DNA of 64,000 nucleotides, from the NCBI GenBank assembly GCA_012103035.1, contig JAAVLL010000001.1, positions 1,028,501 through 1,092,500 of the forward strand. The letters are read 5' to 3'. Shown piece after piece: positions 52,223-62,704 of the stretch (positions are counted from its first letter, which is position 1; every line of letters starts with the position of its first letter). The notes under the pieces were generated by a model. The model was not told the origin of the DNA. It worked only from the letters and a program-made list of their open reading frames with translations, and did no database searches. The position numbers were made by a program, and so were the translations under genes. The DNA comes from Brucella oryzae (GTDB taxonomy: Bacteria > Pseudomonadota > Alphaproteobacteria > Rhizobiales > Rhizobiaceae).

Positions 52223-53967
52223 CTAACATATGAAAAGGCAGGGATTTCCTGCCTTTTGTTTTTCATTTCTCCGGTTTTCGCCGTACCAACGCGGCGTATA
52301 AACCCATTCCCAGCCATCGGACTTTGTAAATACTTGCGTGTGGGACGAGCCCACAATCACGACAGTTCGCATGTCGACATCATCCGGCGTCAACGCACCG
52401 AGCATGGTTGTCCGTGTCGTCTCTGCCGGTCTGCCTATGTCGCGGCCAAGAACGACGGGCGTTTCGGGGACCGATACTGGCGCAGAATTTCCAGTGCACG
52501 ACCAAGCTGATGCGGACGTGCCTTGGAGATGGGATTATAGAATGCCATGGCGAAATCGGCCTCAGCAGCGAGCGCAAGGCGCTTTTCGATGATTTCCCAA
52601 GGCTTCAGATTGTCCGAGAGCGAGATTATGCAAAAATCATGCCCCAGCGGTGCTCCAATACGCGACGCGGCGGCCATTGCAGCAGAAATACCGGGCTGGA
52701 TGACAAGCTCAACGCCATGCCATGCGGTATTATCCGTTTCGTGAAGCGCCTCGACGACTGCCGCAGCCATGGCAAAGACACCGGGGTCGCCGGAAGAAAC
52801 CATGGCGACATGGCGCCCCGAGGCCGCGAGTTCGAATGCGTGGCGCGCGCGCCGCATTTCTTCCCGATTATCGGTCATGTGAACGGTTTGATCGGCACGA
52901 AAGGGACGAAGGTTTTCTTCGGCCATTCGCACATAGGTCTCATAGCCCAGAATATCTTCCGCCTGTTCCAGTTCGCGCTGGACTGCAGAGGTTATCAGTT
53001 CGCGCGATCCAGGCCCAAGGCCGACAACGACCAGCTTGCCGCGTTTTCGACCGACAAACAAAACGTCTGCCGGTGTAGGGGCAATGGCGATGGCAAACCC
53101 ATTGCGCTCTATCAGTTCGACCGGCTGTTCCACGCAGCGAAGGACGATTTCACGCGCATCCGCTGCATCTGCCACATAACGCAGCGGAATATCGAGACTG
53201 GCCGCCGCCTGATGAAGTACGGGAGAGGCACAATCTTTCTCATGGGCGAGAAGCAATGCCAGAGACGGCCGGGCTATCCCGGCTTCGACAAGTGCGTTCT
53301 CAATATCCTTCCCGACGCTATCGCTGATCGTATCGACAGCAATGGCGACAGCGCGCGGATGGTAGGTCAGTTCGTTCGAGCGCGTTGGACGGATGTGCGG
53401 GCTTATGCTGATCGTCAGAGTGCCATCGTCGGCGAAAGGCAGTTTGGAATTTGCAAGCCAGCGTGATGTTCCGTCAAGCCGCACCTTCTGTCCCGCAAGC
53501 AGGTTCGACGTGAAATTTTTCGCGTCGTCGGGATTGGCAAGGGTCAGTTCGGCAGGCGGGTGCAGCAGATTGATACCGAATCGCAGTTCTCCTGACGTGG
53601 TTATGGCAGGCGCGACTTTCAGCGCTGCTGCGATCTGCCGGGCCATGTCATTGACACCGGAGAGCCCGCCCAGAAGCGGGACAACCGCGCTTCCATCTTC
53701 GGCTATGGCCAGAACCGGCGGTTCTATGCGCTTGTTCTGAAGAAGTGGTGCCAGCGCCCGGATGACGATACCGGCTGCGCAAAGCGCAATGATGGGGCGG
53801 CCTTCCTCATAAAGCGATCTGACCGCATCGCCGAAATGGACGAAAGTGTTGTCCAGTGATGCAACACGGTTCTGGAGGCCGCGTATTTCGGCATCTTCGA
53901 GTGCCGCTGCGATCCGCTGTGCGGCAGGAACTGCGGCTTCTCCGAGAACCAGAATCGCGGGAATCAT
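52223..53967 (-). CDS. cobJ: CbiG-CobJ fusion: precorrin-3B C17-methyltransferase, one frameshift
   Basis: About 580 residues. The N-terminal 300 residues are a CbiG-type region: [95 protein letters not shown], then [22 protein letters not shown]. The C-terminal part is Cob[98 protein letters not shown]. One A missing from AAA near 52462 hides [38 protein letters not shown]...TPRWYG. Start 53967 overlaps the cobI stop (ATGA). The listed stop passes through the terminator, so the true end may be slightly earlier. Confidence 0.92.
52233..52257. terminator. Bidirectional terminator between the lipoprotein gene and cobJ
   Basis: Perfect stem AAAAGGCAGG/CCTGCCTTTT with a 5-base loop and flanking A/T runs, placed between convergent genes. 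Confidence 0.9.
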
Positions 53968-54697
53968 GCGCCGTTCCATTTTGCCCCGGAACCAGAATGA
54001 TCGAGAAATAGGGGCAGTCGCCGCCATCGACGTCAGCGAGTGGCACAATGCGCTGATTGGACATGGTGGCGCGCTCGACATAGAGCGCCCGGTCCATCAG
54101 GCCGAGATCGACCAGCACGGCGCGAACCTTGTCGAGGTTCTTGCCGAGCTTCATGATAGCCGCCGCACCCGTATCCGCGAGCCGCCGCTTCGGTTCGTCC
54201 GCGCTCATGACGCCGGAGAGAACGGACAATGTCTGATTGCGATAGACCAGTGGCGCGCCCAGCACGGCAGAAGCGCCAAGGACGGAACAGACGCCGGGCA
54301 CGACTTCCGTTTCATACTGGTCTGCAAGCCGGTCGTGAATATACATGAACGAGCCATAGAAAAACGGATCACCCTCCGCGATCACGGCGACATCCTGACC
54401 GCGATCGAGATGGCTTGCTATGGTGTTCGTTATCTCGCCATAGAAATCACGGACGATCTGCTCGTAATCCATATGTGCGGGGAGTTTTTCCGTCGTCACC
54501 GGATAGATGAGCGGTACCAGAATCTGTTCCGGCGAAAGATAGTCCTCAATGATTGCAAGGGCGTTGCCCTTCTTGCCCTTGGCGGCGTGATAGGCCACGA
54601 CCGGCGCGTTTTTGAGAAGGCGGAGCGCCTTCAGCGTTATCAGTTCCGGGTCGCCGGGGCCGACACCGAGGCCAAACAGTCTGCCTTTTGCCGCCAT
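53964..54697 (-). CDS. cobI: Precorrin-2 C20-methyltransferase CobI
   Basis: SAM-dependent enzyme that makes precorrin-3[55 protein letters not shown] is diagnostic, as are [60 protein letters not shown] and [17 protein letters not shown]. Near 53985 a run of four C on the plus strand should be five; this restores the ending PGAKWNGA and a stop at 53964. About 244 residues. It overlaps cobH upstream (by a base or so) and cobJ downstream. Confidence 0.95.
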
Positions 54698-55323
54698 TAT
54701 TCGCGCTCCGAGGCGAGCGCATTGACCGCCGCTGCCGTCATGGCGCTGCCGCCGCGTCTTCCGCGCACGATCACATAAGGCACACCGTGACTGTTGGCGG
54801 CAAGCTCGTCCTTGGATTCTGCCGCGCCGACAAAGCCGACCGGCATGCCGATGATGAGGGCCGGTTTTGGCGCACCGGCATCCAACAGTTCGAGCAGGCG
54901 AAAGAGGGCGGTCGGTGCGTTGCCGATTGCAACCACGCTGTTGCCGAGATGCGGCAGCCAGAGGTCGAGCGCTGCGGCAGAGCGGGTATTGCCGATCTTT
55001 GCCGCAAGCCCTGGAACCGATGGATCGCCAAGCGTGCAGATCACCTCATTATTGGCGGGCAGGCGCGAACGGGTAATGCCTTCGGCCACCATGCGCGCAT
55101 CGCAGAGAATGGGCGCGCCTGCCAGCAGGGCATCGCGTCCGGCCTTGCCTGCACCTTCCGAGAAGGCGAGGTCATTGACCACATCCACCATGCCGCAGGC
55201 GTGAATGACACGGACTGCAAGCTTTTCCAGATCGGCTGATATCCGGCTTAGATCGGCCTCGGCGCGGATGATGGCGAAAGACCGGTCGTAAATGGCCTGC
55301 CCGTCGCGGATATAGTCTGTCAT
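54697..55323 (-). CDS. cobH: Precorrin-8X methylmutase CobH
   Basis: Moves a methyl group from C-11 to C-12 to form hydrogenobyrinic acid. Start 55323 ([28 protein letters not shown]) is preferred over an in-frame codon three positions upstream. Marks: [19 protein letters not shown] with the catalytic His, [50 protein letters not shown] and [23 protein letters not shown]. The frame is intact over 208 residues. It sits between cobG and cobI in a leftward operon. Confidence 0.96.
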   Translation of the reverse strand: MTDYIRDGQAIYDRSFAIIRAEADLSRISADLEKLAVRVIHACGMVDVVNDLAFSEGAGKAGRDALLAGAPILCDARMVAEGITRSRLPANNEVICTLGDPSVPGLAAKIGNTRSAAALDLWLPHLGNSVVAIGNAPTALFRLLELLDAGAPKPALIIGMPVGFVGAAESKDELAANSHGVPYVIVRGRRGGSAMTAAAVNALASERE

Positions 55324-55337
55324 AGGGACCACTCTAA

Positions 55338-56638
55338 TCAGTGTCGGGCGTTCAGAAGGCGCGCCGCTTCGTCAATGGTGATATCTGTCGCCAATAGCTG
55401 CCCGAAACGCGATGGTCCAGTCCTGTCTTGTGCATAAAGATCATAGCGGCCTGCCGAGCGGGCCAGAAGCGTATGGGGAGGGTGCGAGCGCCGCGCATGA
55501 TTTGGCGCATCCGGTCAGGTGAACGGCGGTTGTTCCATGCGCCAAATGTGTGGCAAGTTCCTTGCCATCCGTCTGTGTGTCGGCGAGCGCGGATGCGCAG
55601 CCATCCGACCCCGAACAGGCGCGAAGCCGCGCATGTGGGGCTTCGGCTGTCGTTTTGAGGTCAAGCAAACGAAATTTCTCGGATACTTCACGAATCTGGG
55701 TTTCGTCTACATAAGGCAGGACAACACCTTGCCACGGCGTAAGGCGCAGTTCACGCTTTCCGCTTTCGGTGAGGTCTGCCAGACCTGCGAGTTGCTGCGG
55801 TGTCAGCCGTCCCACGAGCGGCATGGCGCCAACATAAAATGAACCGTCAGATTGCTGGCTGTTGCCGAGATGCGAGAATGGCACCGGTGTCTTGCGCTTC
55901 CAGCCGGTTGCCGAATGGATGGGAAATGACAACTCCCGGCCCAGTTCCGCCAGAAACTTTGGTGGAGGGTGGCCTCGAATAGATGCTTCATCCGTGCAAA
56001 ACTGCCTTGGCGTAAAAATGGTGGAGTAACGCTTCGATGAAGGGCAGGGCGTGTTGCGCATCCAAAGCCCCCAGCGCTTCCCTGTCTGGAGACGAAGCAA
56101 GGCCAAAAGCAAAGGTCTTGCCGTCTATTGCCGAAAGCCAGATGTCGCCGGGATGAGAAATCATTGCGCAGTCTTCGCCGCCGTCGATCTGGAACGAGAA
56201 TTTGGGCGACAAGACATGGAAAGCCTCATTCGACTGCACCATGGCGAGCAGGGATGATGCCAGTTCGGTAACGTCACATATCTGGCCCCGGTCAATGCCA
56301 GCGGTGGGGCTGACCATCACATTGCGAATATCGTCCGCGCCGGGCGTGTCCGCGCCGAGGCCAGCCTCGTGAAGCGCTGCCACCGCATGACCCCAATGTT
56401 CGGGCGCAATGCCGCGCAACTGGATATTGGAGCGAATCGATAGCTCGATCGCACCGGCTCCGAAACGTTCGGCTATCGCCGCCACCGCCCGCGCCTGATC
56501 GGCGGAAACGCGGCCGAGCCCCAGTTTGATACGGGTAATGGCCCCATCTTTGGCCATAACCATGCGCGAGAGGCCGGGGCAGGCATTGCGCCGGTCGGGT
56601 TTTGTTGCTTCGGTCGGGCTGTTTTGCTGGCTCAACAT
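55338..56638 (-). CDS. cobG: Precorrin-3B synthase CobG, two frameshifts
   Basis: Oxygen-dependent Fe-S monooxygenase of the nitrite/sulfite reductase family that converts precorrin-3A to precorrin-3B, a mark of the aerobic pathway. Start 56638 gives MLSQQNSPTEATKPDRRNACPGLSRMVMAKDGAITRIKLGLGRVSADQARAVAAIAERFGAGAIELSIRSNIQLRG. The cluster-binding cysteines lie in LRACSGSDGCASALADTQ and HLTGCAKSCAA. Breaks near 56000 and 55485; after the second, another frame gives TDITIDEAARLLNARH and a stop at 55338. About 434 residues. It is first in the leftward cobG-H-I-J operon and divergent from cobL. Confidence 0.93.
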
Positions 56639-56711
56639 AGTGGCCTTATACGCCTTGCCGCTTGCACTTGCTACTGCCCCGCCATACGAACAGGGAAAAG
56701 GAGCAGCGCGC
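56639..56711. promoter_or_regulatory. Divergent cobG/cobL promoter region
   Basis: Only 73 bases separate the two starts, so the promoters must be packed together or overlap. No cobalamin riboswitch fits in this space. Confidence 0.5.
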
Positions 56712-57926
56712 ATGGCACACTGGCTGACGGTGATCGGGATCGGCGAAGACGGGTTGAAGGACTCGGAAAACCGCGCTTGCGGCACTCGCTTCAGCCAAGG
56801 TCATTTTCGGCGGCAGGCGGCATCTGGATTTCCTGGGCGGCGATATCAAGGCCGAGCGCGTGTGCTGGCCGTCGCCATTCGACGAAGCTTTCGCGATGAT
56901 CGAGGCGCATCGCGGCCAGCCGGTCGTCGTGCTGGCAAGCGGCGATCCGATGTTCTTCGGCGTCGGGGCATCGCTCTCCCGCCATTTTGCACCGGAGGAA
57001 ATGCGCGTTCTGCCCCATCCCTCTGCTTTTTCATTGGCTGCGGCGCGGATGGGCTGGTCGCTTCAGGAGGTGCGAACGGTCAGTGTTCATGGCCGTCCGT
57101 TTGAATTGCTGCTCCCGCATATTCTGCCGGGGAGAGAATTCTCGTGCTCAGCAATGATGGTTCAACGCCGGCAAAGGCGGCGGCAATGCTCAAGGAGAAG
57201 GGATTTGGCCAAAGCCGGATGACCGTGCTTGAGCACATGGGCGGTTCGAAGGAACGCCGGATAGAGGATAGAGCGGAAAACTGGCCGCATGAGCGATGTG
57301 CCGATCTGCATGTTCTGGCGATTGAATGCATGGCCTCGCAGGCGGCTTATGTATTTTCTCCCGTCGCCGGTCTGCCCGATGAAGCTTTTGAGAATGACGG
57401 ACAACTGACCAAGCGCGACGTTCGTGCTGTTACTCTGTCGCGATTGCAGCCATTGCCGCGGCAATTGCTGTGGGATGTCGGCGCCGGTTGCGGATCGATC
57501 GGCATTGAGTGGATGCGCGTTCATCCTTCATGTCGTGCGATTGCCATCGAAGCGAATGAACAGCGGCAAGTGATGATTGAGCGAAATCGCGCGGCTTTGG
57601 GTGTCCCCGGATTGCAGCTGGTTAGGGGCGAAGCACCGTTAGCGCTGGAAGGGCTGGAGGCGCCGGACGCGATTTTCATCGGCGGCGGCGTAACGGATGA
57701 AGGCGTGCTGCAAGCCTGCTGGGATGCCTTGAAGCCGGGCGGCAGGCTTGTCGTCAATGCGGTGACCCTGCAAAGCGAGATGCTGCTTTTCAACTGGCGT
57801 GAGACGTTCGGCGGAGAATTGACGCGCCTTGGCGTTGCGCAGGCTGGCGCACTCGGCTCTTTCGATGTCTGGCGGCAGGCGCTGCCCGTCACAATTTATT
57901 GCGGGTTTAAATTATTGCGGGTTTAA
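56712..57926 (+). CDS. cobL: Precorrin-6Y methyltransferase/decarboxylase CobL, two frameshifts
   Basis: Bifunctional enzyme that methylates C-5 and C-15 and decarboxylates the C-12 acetate. ATG 56712 gives [15 protein letters not shown]. After a break near 56765 comes [35 protein letters not shown]...[45 protein letters not shown]. After a break near 57135, [24 protein letters not shown] leads to the CbiT-like domain [35 protein letters not shown] 16-base tandem duplication at 57896-57927 alters the last few residues. About 405 residues. Confidence 0.94.
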
Positions 57927-57927
57927 A
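57896..57927 (+). repeat. Tandem 16-bp duplication at the cobL 3' end
   Basis: TTATTGCGGGTTTAAA occurs twice in direct succession. Because 16 is not a multiple of three, the second copy changes the final codons (CGFKLLRV and stop, instead of CGFKAKR and stop with one copy). Confidence 0.9.
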
Positions 57928-58001
57928 GCTAAAAGATGACTTGAACAGTCATGTTATATTCGGGTAAGGCTGAGGAAACTGTTTCCCAAAGGAGGACGGG
58001 C

Positions 58002-59101
58002 ATGTCCGAACTCAACGCCAATACCCGCTTTGCACTGACGAACGCCGGTCATGTGGTCAATCAGCTTCTCGATCATTTTGTCGAACATGCTGATGTGCAT
58101 CGTCAGGGCAGCACGGCCAAGCTGGTATTGAGCTTCGGTAAGGCTGATGTGCAATGGGATGATGAAACGGTTAGCGTCGACGTCACGAGCGAGGACGAAA
58201 CCGGTCTTGCCTATATGAAATATTCCATCGCCGAACATGTGCTGGAATTTCTCGACAAGGGCAGCGCCAAGCCGAAGATTATCTGGGAAGGTGACGGGGC
58301 CGCCGGACTGCCTCTGCCCTATTTCCGTGAGATGCGGGTTGTCGCGGTGTCGAATGTAACGCCGCATATGCGCCGTGTTCGCCTGAAAGGCGAAAACCTG
58401 TTCCGTTTCTCGCAGTTGGGCCTTCATATCCGCCTGCTGTTTCCGCCGGAAGGTCTTGCGAAGCCGCAATGGCCCACAACCGGCGAAGATGGCCGCCCGT
58501 CTGGCCGGATGGCGAAGTCAAGCTTGCCACACGTGTCTATACGATCCGCAACATCGACCCCGCAGCCGGATGGGTGGATATTGATATGGTCGTTCATGGC
58601 GATGATTGCGATGCGCCGGGTTCGGGCTGGGCTGTCGGCGCCAAGCCGGGCGATATCGTCGGGATGACCGGTCCGGGCGGCGGCGATGCAGGCGATGCGA
58701 AGTGGTATCTGCTGGCGGGCGATGAAACCGCGCTGCCCGCCATCGGGCGCATTCTGGAACGGTTGCCTGAAGGCGCCAAGGCAGTCGTACGCGTCGAGAT
58801 CGGCAGTGCCTCGGAAGAGCAGGAACTAGTCTCGCGAGCCGACGTTGATCTGCAGTGGCTGAACCGCAACGGCGCGGAAGCCGGAACGACGACATTGTTG
58901 CAGGATGCGGTGTGCGCAGTCGAACTACCGGAAGACGAGGATGACATTTACGTCTGGGTCGGTTGCGAGTTCAAAGCGTTCCGGTCGATCCGCACCTATA
59001 TGCGCAAGGAACGCAATGTTCCGAAGGACCGCCAGCTTATTGTCGCCTATTGGCGGCGCGGGCAGGATGGCGACACACCGCGCAAGGCATCCGACGATTG
59101 A
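58002..59101 (+). CDS. Siderophore-interacting protein with N-terminal DUF2218, one frameshift
   Basis: Cytoplasmic flavin-dependent ferric-siderophore reductase type. ATG 58002 follows AAAGGAGG. Residues 1-95 are DUF2218 (MSELNANTRFALTNAGHVVNQLLDHFVEHADVHRQGSTAKLVLSFGKADV). From about 105 comes the SIP FAD domain (VVAVSNVTPHMRRVRLKGENLFRF, and after a break near 58500 TRVYTIRNIDPAAGWVDIDMVVHGD...PGSGWAVGAKPGDIVGMTGPGG). The NAD(P)H half has WYLLAGDETALPAIGRILERLP and YVWVGCEFKAFRSIRTYMRKER. About 367 residues. It follows cobL by 75 bases; iron control is likely but no Fur box was assigned. Confidence 0.9.
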
Positions 59102-59105
59102 TGCA

Positions 59106-59133
59106 ATGAAAAGGGACCGGAAGGTCCCCTTTT
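59106..59133. terminator. Bidirectional terminator
   Basis: Stem AAAAGGGACC/GGTCCCCTTTT (one bulged base) lies between the siderophore-interacting protein gene and the convergent ABC ATPase gene ending at 59135. Confidence 0.7.
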
Positions 59134-59134
59134 G

Positions 59135-59884
59135 TTACCTGCGGAAGCCTTCGCTCGCCCGCATCAGGTTCTTCGTATAGTCGGCATGGATATTGCCGCT
59201 GACAAGATCGTTTGCTTGTAACTGCTCGACGACCTCTCCATTGCGCATGACAGCAAGCCGGTCGCACATATGGGTCACAACGCCAAGATCGTGGCTGACC
59301 ATGACGAAGGTCAGGTTGCGGTCACGGCGAACCTGTTCCAGCAGATTCAGCACTTCCGCCTGAACTGATGCGTCGAGCGCCGAGGTCGGTTCGTCGAGCA
59401 GCAGAATGCTGGGTTCCACGATCAATGCGCGGGCAATGGCGATACGCTGGCGCTGGCCGCCCGAAAGCTGGTGGGGATAGCGGAAGCGGAAGCCGGAGCC
59501 GAGGCCGACTTCATCGAGCGCCTTCACGATGCGCTGTTCCGTGTCGCCGACGCCATGGATGGCAAGCGGCTCCAGCAACAGCCGATCCACGGTCTGCCGG
59601 GGATGCAGCGAGCCGTAAGGGTCCTGAAACACCATCTGGACATTGCGATAGAATGCCTTGTCGCGCGGTGTCTTCAGCAATTGCCCGTCGATGCGGATTT
59701 CGCCGTCTTCAACGGGTGCCAGTCCTGCAACAGCGCGCAGGAGGGTCGACTTACCGGAGCCCGATTCACCCACGAGGCCGTAGGATTCACCACGGGCTAC
59801 GTCGATGCTCACCGATTTCAGCGCATGGAAATGGTCGAAATAGACGTCGATATTGTCGACGCTCAGTGCAGATGCGGTACTCAT
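59135..59884 (-). CDS. ABC transporter ATPase (DppF/OppF type)
   Basis: Cytoplasmic ATPase of a peptide/nickel-class importer. The start at 59884 ([16 protein letters not shown]) overlaps the stop of the preceding ATPase gene; an ATG three codons earlier is less likely. Walker [21 protein letters not shown]-loop VQMVFQDPYGSLHPRQTV, signature LSGGQRQRIAIARAL, Walker [13 protein letters not shown] and H-loop VSHDLGVV are all intact. At 249 residues it is shorter than DppF proteins that carry the C-terminal peptide-transporter extension. Last gene of the operon. Confidence 0.92.
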   Translation of the reverse strand: MSTASALSVDNIDVYFDHFHALKSVSIDVARGESYGLVGESGSGKSTLLRAVAGLAPVEDGEIRIDGQLLKTPRDKAFYRNVQMVFQDPYGSLHPRQTVDRLLLEPLAIHGVGDTEQRIVKALDEVGLGSGFRFRYPHQLSGGQRQRIAIARALIVEPSILLLDEPTSALDASVQAEVLNLLEQVRRDRNLTFVMVSHDLGVVTHMCDRLAVMRNGEVVEQLQANDLVSGNIHADYTKNLMRASEGFRR

Positions 59885-60714
59885 AATTTCCATGCCTCCT
59901 CACGCTGCAAGGTTGGCAGGGGATGACGATCAGCTCCGATTTTCGGCATGCAGTTCAGCAATCCTTGCGTATAAGGATGTTTCGCATTGGTGAGGTCCTT
60001 CGCCGCGATTTCCTCCACGATTTTACCCGCATACATCACGATGACGCGGTCGCAGAATGAGGAAACGAGGCGCAGGTCATGGCTGACGAAAATCAGCCCC
60101 ATGCCGCGTTCGGCAACCAGCTCGTCCAGAATGCCGAGTACTTCGAGCTGAACGGTCACGTCGAGGGCCGAGGTCGGTTCGTCGGCAATCAGCAATTCCG
60201 GTTCGGCCACCAGCATCATGGCGATCATGACGCGCTGGCCCATGCCGCCCGAAACTTCGTGCGGATAGAGTTTCATCACCCGTTCTGCATCGCGAATCTG
60301 CACGGCCTCTAGCATGGCGATGGAGCGCTTGCGGATTTCATCGCTGCTGAATTTGCCGTGGGCCTTAAGTGTCTCGGCGATCTGCTTGCCGATGGTCATG
60401 ACAGGGTTGAGCGAATATTTCGGGTCCTGCAACACCATGGCAATGCGGCCACCGCGCAGGGCGCGCCGTTCCCGCGCCGAGGCGTTCAGAAGATCAATGC
60501 CGTCAAACTCGAGTTTCTTGGCAGTGATCTGTGCATGCAGTGGTGTGAGACCCATGATGGCGCGGCCGGTCTGTGATTTACCGGAACCGGATTCGCCGAC
60601 GATGCCGAGGCGCTCGCGGCCCAGCTCGAAGCTGACGCCGCGCACGGCCTCGATTGCGCCTGTGCGGGTCGGGAAGGTGACGCGCAGGTCTTCAACGGTC
60701 AGAAGAGGCTTCAT
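59881..60714 (-). CDS. ABC transporter ATPase (DppD/OppD type)
   Basis: Partner ATPase of the same importer, 277 residues, intact frame. [56 protein letters not shown] has Walker A; Q-loop [17 protein letters not shown], signature [15 protein letters not shown], Walker [13 protein letters not shown] and H-loop [26 protein letters not shown] follow. The C-terminus retains [16 protein letters not shown], typical of DppD. It overlaps the permease gene upstream and the second ATPase downstream by four bases each. Confidence 0.93.
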   Translation of the reverse strand: MKPLLTVEDLRVTFPTRTGAIEAVRGVSFELGRERLGIVGESGSGKSQTGRAIMGLTPLHAQITAKKLEFDGIDLLNASARERRALRGGRIAMVLQDPKYSLNPVMTIGKQIAETLKAHGKFSSDEIRKRSIAMLEAVQIRDAERVMKLYPHEVSGGMGQRVMIAMMLVAEPELLIADEPTSALDVTVQLEVLGILDELVAERGMGLIFVSHDLRLVSSFCDRVIVMYAGKIVEEIAAKDLTNAKHPYTQGLLNCMPKIGADRHPLPTLQREEAWKL

Positions 60715-61643
60715 TGGTTGTTACCCCGCGGATCGAGCGCATCGCGCAGGCCATCGCCCAGCAGATTGAAGCCGAGGCTGACGATCAGGATCGCGATGCC
60801 TGGCATGGCGGCAACCCACCACTGGTCGAGAATGAAGCGGCGACCGGATGCGATCATCGCACCCCATTCAGGCAATGGCGGTTGGGCGCCAAGGCCGAGA
60901 AAGCCTAGACCCGCAGCCGTCAGGATGATGCCTGCCATGTCGAGCGTCACACGCACGATCAGCGAAGATGTGCAGAGCGGCATGATATGGCGCACGACGA
61001 TGCGGATCGGCGAAGCGCCCATCAGGCGAACGGCGGAGATATAATCCGAGTTGCGCACCGTGAGCGTTTCCGCGCGAGCAATACGCGCATAGGGTGGCCA
61101 TGAGGTGATCGCGATGGCAATGATGGCATTTTCGATGCCCGGTCCGAGAGCGGCAACAAAGGCGAGCGCCAGAATGAGCTTCGGGAAGGCGAGGAAGATA
61201 TCGGTAATGCGCATCAGCACGGCATCGACCCAGCCACCAGCATAACCGGCGACAGTACCGACCAGAAGGCCGATCGGTGCGGCGATGATGGCAACCAGCA
61301 GCACTACATAGAGGGTGAGGCGCGAGCCATAGATCAGGCGCGAGAGAATATCACGGCCCTGATCGTCAGTGCCGAGCAGATAGCCAGGCGTTCCCGGCGG
61401 CAGAAGTCGTGCATTGGCGAGATCACCAGCAACCGGCGAGTGCGGTGCCAGCACATCGGCCAGTGCAGCAACGACGAGCAGGCCGATGATGATGAGGAGG
61501 CCAAGCACGGCCAGTTTGTTGGCGGTGAACCGCCGCCAGACCATATAGGCCCGACCGAGGCGGGCCTGCGTGCGCGACTGCGGACGTTCGGTCAGCAGCC
61601 ATTCGCGCCATGAGAGGTTGGAACTATTTGTCATTTGGCTCAT
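60711..61643 (-). CDS. ABC transporter permease, DppC type, read in frame with the upstream DppB
   Basis: Inner-membrane permease. A natural start would be MSQMTNSSNLSWREWLLTERPQSRTQARLGRAYMVWRRFTANKLAVLGLLIIIGLLVVAALADVLAPHSP at 61643. Family motifs are LLGTDDQGRDILSRLIYGSRLTLYVVL, the EAA loop NSDYISAVRLMGASPIRIVVRHIMPLC and LGFLGLGAQPPLPEWGAM, ending [16 protein letters not shown]. As given, the sequence has no stop between DppB and this protein, so one 617-codon frame spans both. Order on the minus strand is binding protein, DppB, DppC, DppD, DppF. Confidence 0.85.
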   Translation of the reverse strand: MSQMTNSSNLSWREWLLTERPQSRTQARLGRAYMVWRRFTANKLAVLGLLIIIGLLVVAALADVLAPHSPVAGDLANARLLPPGTPGYLLGTDDQGRDILSRLIYGSRLTLYVVLLVAIIAAPIGLLVGTVAGYAGGWVDAVLMRITDIFLAFPKLILALAFVAALGPGIENAIIAIAITSWPPYARIARAETLTVRNSDYISAVRLMGASPIRIVVRHIMPLCTSSLIVRVTLDMAGIILTAAGLGFLGLGAQPPLPEWGAMIASGRRFILDQWWVAAMPGIAILIVSLGFNLLGDGLRDALDPRGNNQ

Positions 61644-62704
61644 CGTGCGCGCGTCCGGATCGAGAAGCCGATAGAGAAGATCGGACACGAGGTTGAGCGC
61701 GATAAAGACCGACCCGATGACGATGGTGCCACCGAGAACGGCATTCATATCAGCGTTTTGGAGTGAATTGGTGATGTAGAGTCCGAGGCCAGGCCAGGAG
61801 AAGATGGTTTCGGTCAGTACCGAACCTTCCAGAAGTCCGGCATAGGAAAGCGCAATCACGGTTACGAGCGGGACTGCGGCATTGCGCAGCGCGTGACCCC
61901 AGATGATGCGGGTTTCCGAAATGCCTTTGGCACGAGCGGCAACGATATATTCCTGTTCCAGCTCATTGAGCATGAAGGAACGCGTCATGCGGCTGATATA
62001 GGCCAAAGAGAAGTAACCGAGCAAAGCTGACGGCAGGATGAGATGGGAGATAATGTCCCTGAGCGCCGGCCAGTCGCGCTGGAGAATTGCGTCGATCAGA
62101 TAGAAGCCGGTGATTGGCGTGAACGTATATTCGAATGTGATGTCGATGCGTCCGGGACCGGAGGTCCAGCCGAGCCGCGCATAGAAAATCAGAAGCGCAA
62201 GCATGCCGAGCCAGAAGATCGGCACTGAATAGCCGACAAGGCCGATCACGCGCACAATCTGGTCGACGAGGCTGCCGCGCTTCACCGCGGCGAGAACTCC
62301 AAGCGGAATGCCGAATAAAGCGCCGATGATGGTGCCTACGGTGGCGAGTTCCATCGTTGCCGGGAAGACGCGGCGGATGTCCGTCATGACCGCATTGGTG
62401 GTGAGCACCGAAGTGCCGAAATCGCCTTGCAGCACGCCTTTCACGTAAAGATAGAACTGCTGATAATAGGGCAGGTTGAAGCCCATTTCTTCCCGCACAC
62501 GCGCTACGACATGCGCAGGAGCGCGGTCGCCAACGATGGCAAGCACAGGGTCGATCGGTACCACGCGACCGATAAAGAAAGTGACGGCCAGAAGGCCCAG
62601 ATAGGTCGTTATGACGATAACCAGAAAACTGGCTAACGACGCGGCAAGGACTGTTGAACGTCGCGGCGCTCGCCTTACCTTTTGGTGGTTCCAGTGTTAC
62701 TCAA
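61634..62704 (-). CDS. ABC transporter permease, DppB type, with N-terminal frameshift
   Basis: Inner-membrane permease. The long frame begins at a GTG (62564) inside a conserved stretch; codons upstream in the same frame (STVLAASLASFLVIVITTYLGLLAVTFFIGRVVPIDPVLAIVGDRAP) form the expected first membrane helix. A TTG at 62704 (SNTGTTK) with one extra G near 62680 joins to VRRAPRRSTVL and gives a plausible full start. Further marks are YGLGWTSG-type FYARLGWTSGPGRID, YFSLAYISRMTRSFMLNELEQEYIVAARAKG and AGLLEGSVLTETIFSWPGLG. The end (LLYRLLDPDART) runs in frame into the DppC sequence. Confidence 0.83.

Noticed and set aside
52408..53466. Rightward 352-codon open frame
   Set aside because: Antisense shadow of the CbiG-CobJ gene, whose motifs are unmistakable on the other strand.
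53846..54778. Rightward 310-codon open frame
   Set aside because: Antisense shadow of cobI and the start of cobJ.
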